From assembly GCF_036077095.1 (NCBI RefSeq), contig NZ_CP107962.1, forward strand, positions 310,001 to 374,000: a DNA stretch of 64,000 bases, written 5' to 3'. The DNA is from Streptomyces sp. NBC_00376. Lineage in GTDB: Bacteria; Actinomycetota; Actinomycetes; Streptomycetales; Streptomycetaceae. Below, piece after piece: positions 1-7,056 of this stretch (positions are counted from its first letter, which is position 1; every line of letters starts with the position of its first letter). The notes beneath the pieces are model-generated. The model had not been told where the DNA came from and did not search any database. It worked only from the letters and a program-made list of their open reading frames with translations. A program made the translations under genes and the position numbers.

Positions 1-971
1 TACAGCATGCGCGCCCGCTGGATTGGCCCGTAGTCAGCTATATTGATTACACACTCGACCACTCGAAAGTCGGCTTGCGCGATGGGCTCGCTGATCAGTC
101 GAGTTTGCTGAAGGATCTGGGATCTCGTTGTCATGACAAGTCGCTTGTCTGGGTTCCGTGCCACACGGTCCATCAGGCGGATTATCCAACTGTCCTTCGT
201 GCGTCTTTCGCTGATGTCCGTCTGTCCGAGGAAATCGTCATACAGAAAAACCTGTTTGCGGCCAGACTTATATGCGCTCCATGCGTCATCAACGTCGGTT
301 CCCACCGACACGATTTGCCACCCGTCGTACCAGTGCCTCAGGGCGAGCATTTCGGCAAGCATGCTCTTTCCGACTCCGGGTGAACCCGTTAGGACGACGA
401 CATGCTTCTCGTTGAGTAGTTCGTGCGCTGATTTGTAGCTGCTGGTGGGAACGTACAGCTTGACTCGGTCCCTGATATCCTCAAGCAATGCCTCGCTGCG
501 CTCCCAGATACCGCTTTGAACAATGCGTTCCAGGATCGTCGTCGAGGCGAGCCAAAGCTTGAAATGTTGCTGCTCCACCCTGGGGTGCCGCGTGATTAGG
601 TCATTAATGTCGACTTGGGAAATTATGTCAGCGGTGTCGGAAAGCCATGGGTAGAGATCCTCTGCGAGGGTGTCTTTCTGGGTTCTGCTCAAGGTTTGAG
701 ATGTGACGAAGAGATAGCGGTCGGGTTTCTCTTTGTCCATCTTTGGGACTTCGCGGCGCGCCGACGCGCGGAGATCTTTGAACGACGAGCCGAGATAGTG
801 CTTGCACTGGACGATGACCTTCCCCTCTAGTGCTTTCGCCCGTAGGTCAATGCCTCCGTCGCGGCCACGCCCGAATGCCTCCAAGCGCCAGTGGTACTCG
901 GCTGCGAGGAGATCACGAATCAGGATCTCGAAGTCGTTGGGCGAGAGGGTGCGGAAGTCGTAGTCGGCCAA
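1..971 (-). CDS. Restriction-endonuclease-like / nSTAND3 NTPase, partial (3' end outside window)
   Basis: This open frame runs off the left edge, so only the N-terminal ~323 residues are present. I start it at TTG 971 (ADYDFRTLSPNDFE follows) because GGAG lies 8 nt upstream and an in-frame TGA sits just behind it. Residues ~1-110 look like an Mrr-type nuclease: the GRDGGIDLR segment and QCKHY give the D...QxK metal-binding pattern. A P-loop (GSPGVGKS) follows near residue 195, then a Walker-B-like FLYDDFLGQ and an arginine-rich MTTRSQIL sensor segment, as in the nSTAND3 family. Family knowledge: such proteins are inferred to sense invaders and cut nucleic acid. The effector/sensor C-terminus is not visible. 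No partner gene is visible upstream. Confidence 0.8.
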   Translation of the reverse strand, partial: MADYDFRTLSPNDFEILIRDLLAAEYHWRLEAFGRGRDGGIDLRAKALEGKVIVQCKHYLGSSFKDLRASARREVPKMDKEKPDRYLFVTSQTLSRTQKDTLAEDLYPWLSDTADIISQVDINDLITRHPRVEQQHFKLWLASTTILERIVQSGIWERSEALLEDIRDRVKLYVPTSSYKSAHELLNEKHVVVLTGSPGVGKSMLAEMLALRHWYDGWQIVSVGTDVDDAWSAYKSGRKQVFLYDDFLGQTDISERRTKDSWIIRLMDRVARNPDKRLVMTTRSQILQQTRLISEPIAQADFRVVECVINIADYGPIQRARML

Positions 972-1039
972 ACCGTGTGCTCCAGAAGAGTGATTGGGCC
1001 ATCAGCTCGCACGCTGAGACGGGGCCTCAACTTTACCGG

Positions 1040-1192
1040 CTAGAGGTCGCCCGGCTCGGTGTTTCGGAAGAGGTCGGCCGGCTTGACCCCAAGGGCCTGG
1101 GCGAGTGCGGGGATGCGGTCGACGGAAACGCTGTGAACCGCCGCTTCGACCTCGGCGTAGAAGGACCGGTTCTGCTCCTCCACTACCTGCAT
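1040..1192 (-). pseudogene. Remnant of an XRE-family HTH regulator
   Basis: A 50-residue frame (from ATG 1192) carries SVDRIPALAQALGVKPADLF near its end, the classic last helices of a Cro/CI helix-turn-helix domain. The recognition helix and start of the domain are missing upstream, so this looks like a 5'-truncated relic between the nSTAND3 gene and the ABC operon. No ribosome site is obvious. Confidence 0.45.
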
Positions 1193-1294
1193 ATGGACCT
1201 CAACCGCTGGGGATTCGTGCCCGCCGAGGAGTGCCTGCTCGGCGTCCTCGCCTCAGCCAACTAACGTGCCTCACTCGGTAGTTCTCCATCAAGC

Positions 1295-1321
1295 ATCCAC
1301 TTGCCAACTTGGAAAGTGGAT
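1295..1321. promoter_or_regulatory. Inverted repeat upstream of ABC operon, possible operator
   Basis: ATCCACTT (1295-1302) is repeated in inverse at 1314-1321 with an 11-nt spacer. It lies just before the first possible start of the ABC operon, whose last gene encodes a DNA-binding protein. A role as the operator of that regulator is inference. Confidence 0.4.
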
Positions 1322-1333
1322 GTCAAGGTGGCA

Positions 1334-1405
1334 ATGAATACGGCACAGCAGCACCACGGCGAGACCTCAGCGGTATCCGATGAGAGGCAGACGCGGAATG
1401 GCTGA
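1334..1405 (+). CDS. 23-aa leader ORF overlapping the ABC ATPase start
   Basis: ATG 1334 is preceded at 3 nt by AAGGTGG and opens a 23-codon frame ending at TGA 1403-1405. The stop overlaps the likely ATG of the ABC ATPase at 1398 (ATGGCTGA). It could couple translation of the operon, or the frame may simply be chance. No homology is recognised. Confidence 0.3.
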   Translation: MNTAQQHHGETSAVSDERQTRNG

Positions 1406-2417
1406 ACACAACCCGTCCCATGACGCAGCAATCCTGCTCGAGAACGTCACCAAGCGTTACCCGGGCCCAAATGGGGATGTCGTCGCCATGCGGGGTGTCG
1501 ACTTGTCCGTGCAACGGGGAGAGATCTTCGGACTGCTCGGCCCCAACGGAGCGGGCAAGACCACCACCATTGAGACGCTGGTCGGCCTACGTCGTCCTAC
1601 CGCGGGCAGGATCCGGGTCCTTGGGTACGACCCCATGGAACAGCGCGACGAATTACGCAAGCACGTTGCGATCCAGCCGCAGCAGGCCGCCGTGTTCGAG
1701 CAACAGACGGTGGTGGAGCTGCTGCGGGTCTGGGCTTCCTTCTACCCCGACCCCGACACCCCCGACGCCGTCATCGAGAGGATGGGCCTGACGGGCTCGC
1801 GCGACGTCCGGGTGGCAAAACTCTCGGGCGGCCAGCGCCAGCGTTTGCTCGTGGGTACGGCGCTCATCTCCCGCCCGCGCCTGCTGGTGCTCGACGAGCC
1901 GTCGACCGGCATGGATCCCAACGCCCGGCAGGAGCTGTGGGACGCGGTCCGCGATCACCGCAGTGCCGGTGGCACCGTACTGCTGTCGACGCATTCCATG
2001 GAGGAGGCCGAGACGCTCTGCGACCGGGTGGCTGTGCTGCATAAGGGCGCGATCGCCGCCTGCGGCGCTCCCCAGGACCTCATCGCGGCCCACGCGCCTG
2101 AACGCGAGCTGCACTTCACCGTTCCTGCCGGCACCGACCTGGGACAGCTGCGCGACACGGTGGGCGTGTCCCACATCGAAAGCCACGATGCCGGCAGCGA
2201 AACACGGGTGGTGGCGCGAACGAGAGACTCCGACGCGGCGTTCACGCTGCTTGCCGGCCCGCTCGGCGCTCGGCGGATCCAGATCAAGGAAGCCGGCCTG
2301 GAGACGGTGTTCCGCCTCCTCACCGGGGTCTTCTTCCACAAGGCGGCCGTCGGAACGGAAGCGGACGAGGCCGGCCTCGGGAAGGAGCCCAGAAAGACGG
2401 AAGGCGTAGACGCATGA
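1398..2417 (+). CDS. ABC transporter ATP-binding protein (DrrA/ABC-2 type)
   Basis: This is the ATPase of an ABC-2 exporter. It shows Walker A (GPNGAGKTT), the Q-loop (IQPQQ), the signature LSGGQRQRL, Walker B with catalytic Glu (LLVLDEPSTGMD) and the H-loop STHSMEEAE, in the right order and spacing. About 110 residues follow as in the drug/antibiotic-export DrrA class. ATG 1398 is preferred, with GAGG ~11 nt upstream; ATG 1380 in the same frame is possible. Its 3' end overlaps the permease start by 4 nt (ATGA), so the two are translationally coupled. The substrate cannot be told from sequence. Confidence 0.93.
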   Translation: MAEHNPSHDAAILLENVTKRYPGPNGDVVAMRGVDLSVQRGEIFGLLGPNGAGKTTTIETLVGLRRPTAGRIRVLGYDPMEQRDELRKHVAIQPQQAAVFEQQTVVELLRVWASFYPDPDTPDAVIERMGLTGSRDVRVAKLSGGQRQRLLVGTALISRPRLLVLDEPSTGMDPNARQELWDAVRDHRSAGGTVLLSTHSMEEAETLCDRVAVLHKGAIAACGAPQDLIAAHAPERELHFTVPAGTDLGQLRDTVGVSHIESHDAGSETRVVARTRDSDAAFTLLAGPLGARRIQIKEAGLETVFRLLTGVFFHKAAVGTEADEAGLGKEPRKTEGVDA

Positions 2418-3174
2418 TCTCTCCAGCCTCTCGTGAACTCGCGCTGCTGCACGCGCGCGAACTCACACGCGACCCGAAGTACTTCTACTTCGCCTTCTTC
2501 TTCCCCTTCGGCATGCTTGCCATCTTTCTCGGTATCGGCTCGGTCGTGCCGCAGGAGTCCGGGGCACCGGACTTTCTCCAGCTCGTCTTCCCGATGACGA
2601 TCTTCCTGGCCGTCACCAGCGCGGCGCTGACCGTCACTGCGGGCCCGCTGGCAAACCTGCGCGCCAAGGGCACGCTCCGGTTGCTCGGCACTACCCCCGT
2701 GGGCCGGGCACGGCTGGTGTTCACACACATGTTCGCCAGGATCCTCATGGTCACCGCCCAGACGATCGTCCTGCTGGCGCTGGCGGTCACCCTCGGCAAG
2801 GTGGAGCCGAGCCGGCTTCCTGCTCTCTTCGGGATCGCGCTGCTCGGCCTGACCATGTTCGGGGGATCGGCTACCTGATCGGCGGCCGTCTGGCCTCTCC
2901 GGACACCGCCACCAACGTGGGTACGCTCGTCCAGCTCGCGGCGCTGTTCCTGAGCGGCCTCGCGTTCCCGGTCGAGTTCATGCCCGATGCCGTCCGTACC
3001 ACGCTGGGCCTGCTGCCCACGTCCTTCTTCGCGGACCTGATGCTCACACAGATGTCGCAGGGCGACCCGGTCCACCCCGCATGGCTCTCGATCCTGGTCG
3101 TCGCCGCCACTGCGGTCGTGGCCGTCTCCGTCGCCGTCCGCACATTCAAGTGGGACCAAGGGGAAACGCGATAG
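2414..3174 (+). pseudogene. ABC-2 permease interrupted by a -1 frameshift
   Basis: Two frames encode one ABC-2 permease of ~253 residues: 2414-2878 carries the first four or so membrane segments and 2917-3174 the rest. The conserved sequence GIGYLIGGRLASPDTATNVG resumes in the -1 frame directly after MFGG at ~2863. The run of five G at 2862-2866 would need three or six G to restore the frame. A sequencing error in the homopolymer, a real mutation, or ribosomal slippage could explain it. If real, the exporter is broken unless slippage rescues it. Overlap with the ATPase gene shows the intended pairing. Confidence 0.8.
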
Positions 3175-3225
3175 GCACGAGCATCCAGACCGTACCCTCC
3201 ACTCTCACACACCAGGGAAGGCTCC

Positions 3226-3663
3226 ATGATGAACAAGAAGGAAGCGCGTGAAGCCCTTGCTTCTGCAGATGCGCTGGCTTCGCAGATGCGCCGGGGAACC
3301 CGGCAGCACAACCGCCTGGTTTTCCTTCTGGGCCTCGTGATGATGGTGATGACAGCCGTCTACGGGCTGATGATCCAGCCCTCTGTGCGCTATGCCGTCC
3401 CGGTCGTACTGCTGATTCCCTTCTTCATCCTGGTGATCTACACGGCGACGCGTCCGGTCCTCCCGCGCCACTACCGTGCGCTGTACGCCGTCATCACGGC
3501 AACAGGAGCGGGTATCTACTCGCTCACCGTCACCCTCGGCACGACCTACTTCTCCGGCGAACCGCTGTGGTGGATCCCGGGGGCCGTCCTCTGCGCCGTG
3601 CCGTTCTTCCTGGTCGGCATGCTGGACCGCAAGGCCGTTCGCGCCGCAGAGGGCAGGCCGTGA
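3226..3663 (+). CDS. Small integral membrane protein of the ABC operon
   Basis: This 145-residue protein has a charged N-terminus (~28 residues) and four hydrophobic stretches in two pairs (about 31-50, 56-76, 86-106, 116-132). No known catalytic motif is seen. AAGG lies 8-10 nt before tandem ATG ATG. Its stop overlaps the GTG start of the following regulator by 4 nt (GTGA). It probably works with that regulator or the exporter, perhaps as a sensor; function is unknown. Confidence 0.75.
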   Translation: MMNKKEAREALASADALASQMRRGTRQHNRLVFLLGLVMMVMTAVYGLMIQPSVRYAVPVVLLIPFFILVIYTATRPVLPRHYRALYAVITATGAGIYSLTVTLGTTYFSGEPLWWIPGAVLCAVPFFLVGMLDRKAVRAAEGRP

Positions 3664-3989
3664 CGCACCCGCGCAAATCTCTCGACAGCGTCATCCACGC
3701 ACCGGTGCGCTTCTCCATCGCTGCTGCGCTGGCCTCGGTCGACGAGGCCGACTTCAAGACTCTCCGCAACATCATCGAGATCACGGACTCGGCCCTGTCC
3801 AAACAGATCTCCTTGCTGGAACAAGCCGGCTACGTGAAAGTCCGCAAAGCCTTCGTCGGCAAGCGCGCCCGCACCTGGCTCTCCCTGACCGGCAAGGGCC
3901 GCACCGCCCTCGGCCGTCACCTGAACGCCCTCCGTGAGATCGCAGCCTGGGACTCCCAGGCAAGCCCAGGAGACGAATCCGAGACTTGA
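3660..3989 (+). CDS. Winged-helix transcriptional regulator (HTH_27-type, MarR/PadR-like)
   Basis: 109 residues from GTG 3660. The whole protein is a winged helix: LDSVIHAPVRFSIAAALAS, then the recognition segment TDSALSKQISLLEQAGYV and the basic wing KRARTWLSLTGKGR. Such one-domain regulators usually repress a neighbouring exporter. It is the last gene of the operon and coupled to the membrane protein by the GTGA overlap. The inverted repeat at 1295-1321 is a natural candidate for its site. The ligand is unknown. Confidence 0.85.
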   Translation: MTHPRKSLDSVIHAPVRFSIAAALASVDEADFKTLRNIIEITDSALSKQISLLEQAGYVKVRKAFVGKRARTWLSLTGKGRTALGRHLNALREIAAWDSQASPGDESET

Positions 3990-4378
3990 GCGACGTCGTG
4001 TGCCAGACGGCCCTGGCATCCGCACGCCCGCTGTTTCCGGCCTCGGTACCGGTGGGCTCGCGTGTTCAACTGTCACCAATTCTCTGAGTGGTCCAGCCCT
4101 GGTGGTGCTTCAGGCCCCTCCCGCCGACGGCGAGCCGTCAGCCGTCCACCAGGGACGACGAGGGCTTTGCCGCTGGTTTTCGTTCCGATGTTCCTCGCCC
4201 CCGCCATGACGGCAGGTGACCGTCTCGGGGAACAGGTCGCCGGACGGGACGTGTCCAGCGCACCCCGGGCCGGTGCGTCCCACGATCACCAACGTTGTCC
4301 CGAGTTGATCAGTGTTACGGCCCGATCTTGCCGAACACGTCGGCAGGATCGGGCACCCGCCCGGCAGTCACTGGGGCG
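3990..4378. other. Gene-free stretch
   Basis: No frame with convincing coding character or family resemblance is seen on either strand. It separates the ABC operon from the truncated TPR gene and is probably decayed sequence. Confidence 0.5.
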
Positions 4379-4820
4379 TCAACACAGCGTGGCCCGGTTC
4401 AACGTCCGACGAACCTCCGCGATCACCGCCGCGTCCTCCGGACGATCGGCAACCGTCAGAGCCCGGTAGACCTCGGCAAGCTCGCTGGTGCCGTGCTGAT
4501 CGCCCTGGTCGAGAAGCAGCTGGCCGACGTGGAATCGGACGTCTAGCAGCAGGCGGTCATCAGGTGGCCGGCATGGTCGCAGTGCATCCGCGAGGGCCAG
4601 GAGGCCCTTCAGAGCCTCTTCTTGATACCCGAGAAGTGTCTGGCAGCGCGCAAGCCCGAAACGGCACCGTGCGGCGTTATCGGCGTGTTCCGGGCCAAGA
4701 CCTGCCAGATCTTGTACGAGGCCAGCGAACCTGGGCGTGGCATGAACGATCAGGCCTTCGTCGAAGAGAGCTTGCGCCTGCGTGATCCGCACGCGGATAG
4801 GGAGAGGACCGGCTGTCAAT
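4379..4820 (-). pseudogene. 3' fragment of a tetratricopeptide-repeat protein
   Basis: The frame ending at 4379 encodes repeated helical pairs with Ala/Leu/Gly patterns typical of TPRs (for example ARCRFGLARCQTLLGYQEEA and LLLDVRFHVGQLLLDQG). Reading upstream it enters the left end of the IS3 element at about 4821, so the first part of the gene is gone; it is not found on the other side of the element. The parent was probably a cytoplasmic TPR protein such as those fused to kinases or NTPases. Confidence 0.6.
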
Positions 4821-4842
4821 CCCCTCGTTCTGTGGAGATCTT

Positions 4843-5775
4843 CTATGCGGCCAGCCCCAAGGCGGAGTTGGCTCGGTGGTCGTGTTCGTAGTCGATCGGG
4901 CTGTGGTATCCGCACACGCTGTGTAGTCGGTGGGTGTTGTAGAAGCCGGTGATCCAGGCGGCGATCCTCAGCCGGGCCTCGGCCCGGGTAGCGAAGGTGT
5001 GCCGGTAGACGTACTCAACCTTGAGCACGCTGTTGAACGCCTCGCTGACGGCGTTGTCGAAACATGACCCGACCCGGCCCATGGACTGCGTCACGCCCAG
5101 GCGCCGGCAGGCGCGCTTGAACCGCCGGGACACATATTCGCTGCCGCGATCCGAGTGGAAGAGCACGCCCTTCACGTCGCCACCGCGGGTGGCGGCAGCC
5201 ATGTTCATGGACGCGACGACGAGCTCGGCGTCGTGTCGTTCGCCCATCGCATAGCCGAGCAGGCGCCGCGAGAACAGATCGATCACGGTGGCCAGATACA
5301 GCTTGCCCTCACCGGTGACGATCTCCGTCATGTCGCCGGCCCACACCTGGTCGGGTGCGTCCGCGGTGAAGTCCCGGCGCACGAAGTCCGGAGCCGCGGC
5401 CCGTTTGCCGGGCCTGGTCAGCCCGCGGCGCCGACGGATCTTGCGTCCGGCCAGGCCGAGCTCGGCCATGATCTTGGCGACGGTGTTCACCGAGACGCGC
5501 CATCCTTCCCGCAGGAGCCTGATCCAGACCTTCGGTGAGCCATAGGTGCCGCCCGAGCCCTCGAAGATCTGCTTGATGGCCTCGGCCAGCTTCCCGCGCC
5601 GGACCTCGCGGGTTGTCATGGGCTTGCCGCGCCACTTGTAGAACCAGGACTCCGACACCCCAAGAACCCGGCAGGCCAGGCGGTGCGGGACGTGGTGCTC
5701 GGCCCTCTGGTTACCGATGAACGCGGCCAGTGCCGCGGGATCGGACTCGGTCATTTCACCCAGAGGGCCATGCAT
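4843..5775 (-). CDS. IS3 family transposase OrfB (DDE integrase domain)
   Basis: 310 residues. Residues ~1-100 contain the HTH_21-like region and ~135-290 the rve integrase fold. Catalytic residues are visible as GDMTEI (first Asp), LFHSDRGSEY (second Asp) and NAVSEAFNS (Glu), with the IS3 spacing. It overlaps orfA by 25 nt in the -1 frame, so the active transposase is expected to be an OrfAB fusion made by frameshifting, although no A-rich slippery heptamer is obvious. It cuts and rejoins the ends of the element. Confidence 0.93.
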   Translation of the reverse strand: MHGPLGEMTESDPAALAAFIGNQRAEHHVPHRLACRVLGVSESWFYKWRGKPMTTREVRRGKLAEAIKQIFEGSGGTYGSPKVWIRLLREGWRVSVNTVAKIMAELGLAGRKIRRRRGLTRPGKRAAAPDFVRRDFTADAPDQVWAGDMTEIVTGEGKLYLATVIDLFSRRLLGYAMGERHDAELVVASMNMAAATRGGDVKGVLFHSDRGSEYVSRRFKRACRRLGVTQSMGRVGSCFDNAVSEAFNSVLKVEYVYRHTFATRAEARLRIAAWITGFYNTHRLHSVCGYHSPIDYEHDHRANSALGLAA

Positions 5776-6101
5776 CGCTTGAAGACATCACGCTCCATCT
5801 CCAGCTCCCGGATGCGCTTGTTCTTCTCGCCCATCTCCCGCCGCAGCCGCTCCAGTTCCGCGCGCTCGCTCTCCCGCACCCGCCCGCCACTCTCCGCGGC
5901 CGCGGGCCGGTCGGACGATGCCGACCCGTTGCGGCGCCACCGCGAGACCCAGCTGTGCAGCGTGCCCGGATGGACACCGAGCTCCTCAGCGACCTGCGGG
6001 ATCGGCTTCCCCGTCTCGATCACGATGCGTACAGCACCCTCACGGAACTCGGCGTCGTACGTCCGCTTGTCGGTTCCCATGAACCTCAACTTCCCCTGCA
6101 A
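5751..6101 (-). CDS. IS3 family transposase OrfA (HTH_Tnp_1)
   Basis: 116 residues. The N-terminal half is a helix-turn-helix of the HTH_Tnp_1 class (YDAEFREGAVRIVIETGKPI, then VAEELGVHPGTLHSWVSRWR). The C-terminal half is a heptad-rich coiled coil (ERAELERLRREMGEKNKRIR), the leucine-zipper used for OrfA/OrfAB multimerisation. OrfA alone normally binds the terminal repeats and limits transposition. Confidence 0.92.
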   Translation of the reverse strand: MQGKLRFMGTDKRTYDAEFREGAVRIVIETGKPIPQVAEELGVHPGTLHSWVSRWRRNGSASSDRPAAAESGGRVRESERAELERLRREMGEKNKRIRELEMERDVFKRCMALWVK

Positions 6102-6165
6102 TCACGGACTCCACGCTACGAGGGGAGGGACATGCAAGTGATCACCTGAGAAGCGAACCGGGCTT

Positions 6166-6813
6166 TCACTTCCTACCCGCTGAGTTGGTGCAGAGAAGGT
6201 CCAGCTCCATCAGCGCGGTGCCGGGGCCGGAGGCGTCCTGGACGGCCTTGGGGTACTCGGTGTCCTCGCCGCCGGCCTTGCGGACGACGGTGGCGTGCTT
6301 GATGTAGCCGCTCTTGCCTGCCTTGTTCGCGAGCCAGAGCAACGGTTCGCGCCTGTCCAGGATTCCGTGGGTGATCGCGTTGATCGCGGCGCCGGTGAGC
6401 AGGGCGCTGGCGGGGACGCGGTAGCCGAGGGTGCGGGTGACTGCGAGGGTGGAAGCGAGCTGGATGGCGCTGTAGCTGGCGACGTGTCGGCTCACCGAGC
6501 GGCGGCCGTAGGCGCTGGCGGTGCAGGTGCGGCTGCCAGGCCAGCGCCCGGGCTCAGAGCGGGCGCCCGTGCCTTTGGGATCGTGAATGTCTGCGTAGGT
6601 GTCGGTGAGGCGGGATTGGATTCGGGTGACGAGGTCGAGGTCGGCGTACCAGCGGCCCGCGCGGTCGACTTCGCCGACTCTTTCGCCGTCGGGGTGGTGG
6701 CCGCCGTGGAGCGCCTGGCGGTGGTGGGTGCGCTCGGCGGTGAGGGCGGCGGGGGTGTGGGTGAGGGGGCTGGTGGTCCGACAGACTGGGCAGCGGTAGA
6801 GGTAGCGGCGCAA
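6166..6813 (-). CDS. Hypothetical protein with N-terminal zinc-finger-like motif, last gene of tra operon
   Basis: 215 residues from TTG 6813, chosen because AGGAG lies 8 nt upstream and MRRYLYRCPVC follows. A CPVC pair near the N-terminus suggests half of a metal site. The middle (HVASYSAIQLASTLAVTRTL, then ASALLTGAAINAITHG) is weakly amphipathic. I recognise no family. It lies 3' of the DNA translocase and of the repeat cluster at 6949-7046, so it is probably a transfer accessory gene. The IS3 element lies just beyond its end. Confidence 0.6.
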   Translation of the reverse strand: MRRYLYRCPVCRTTSPLTHTPAALTAERTHHRQALHGGHHPDGERVGEVDRAGRWYADLDLVTRIQSRLTDTYADIHDPKGTGARSEPGRWPGSRTCTASAYGRRSVSRHVASYSAIQLASTLAVTRTLGYRVPASALLTGAAINAITHGILDRREPLLWLANKAGKSGYIKHATVVRKAGGEDTEYPKAVQDASGPGTALMELDLLCTNSAGRK

Positions 6814-6948
6814 GGGGTGGTCTCCTGACCTTCGGAGCAGGGCGCCGCACCCCCGCCGATCGCGCCCTGGGGGCGTTCGTGGGCCGGATCGGGGGTGTGC
6901 GGTGGTTGATTGGATTGATTGATTTTCGCTGGTCAGCATTGGTTTTCT

Positions 6949-7046
6949 GATCGGTTGGCGATCGGCTGCTGATCGGCTGAGGTCTGCCGATCAGCGCCAA
7001 TCGGCAGCCGATCGAAATCCAATGGAAAGCCGATCAGGATCCGGTC
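6949..7046. repeat. 11-bp-phased GATCGG/CCGATC repeat cluster (candidate clt / translocase recognition sites)
   Basis: GATCGG occurs at 6949, 6960 and 6971, exactly 11 bp apart. The inverse CCGATC occurs at 6987, 7008 and 7030, with degenerate copies CCAATC 6997, CCAATG 7019 and CCGGTC 7041, again 10-11 bp apart. Thus two oppositely oriented blocks converge around 6980. The cluster sits directly behind the FtsK/TraB-type gene. In Streptomyces conjugation TraB binds short repeats in the plasmid clt locus near its gene; assigning that role here is inference. Confidence 0.6.
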
Positions 7047-7056
7047 GGCGGATGCC

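Larger units (their letters stand above)
4821..6125 (-). mobile_element. IS3-family insertion sequence
   Basis: About 1.3 kb, with overlapping orfA and orfB. The outer ends share CCCCTCGT-NNN-GTGGAG in inverted orientation (4821-4837 and 6109-6125), which I take as the terminal repeats. I see no clear target duplication (flanks AAT and AGG). It has cut the TPR gene on the left. Both transposase frames look intact, so the element may still be active. Confidence 0.75.

Noticed and set aside
1122..1264. Plus-strand frame with DLNRWGFVPAEECLLG
   Set aside because: No ribosome site, and the minus strand codes for an HTH remnant over the same bases; kept only as a doubt.
5751..5775. Classic A6G slippery site for IS3 frameshifting
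   Set aside because: The orfA/orfB overlap has no A-rich heptamer; fusion is assumed from the family only.
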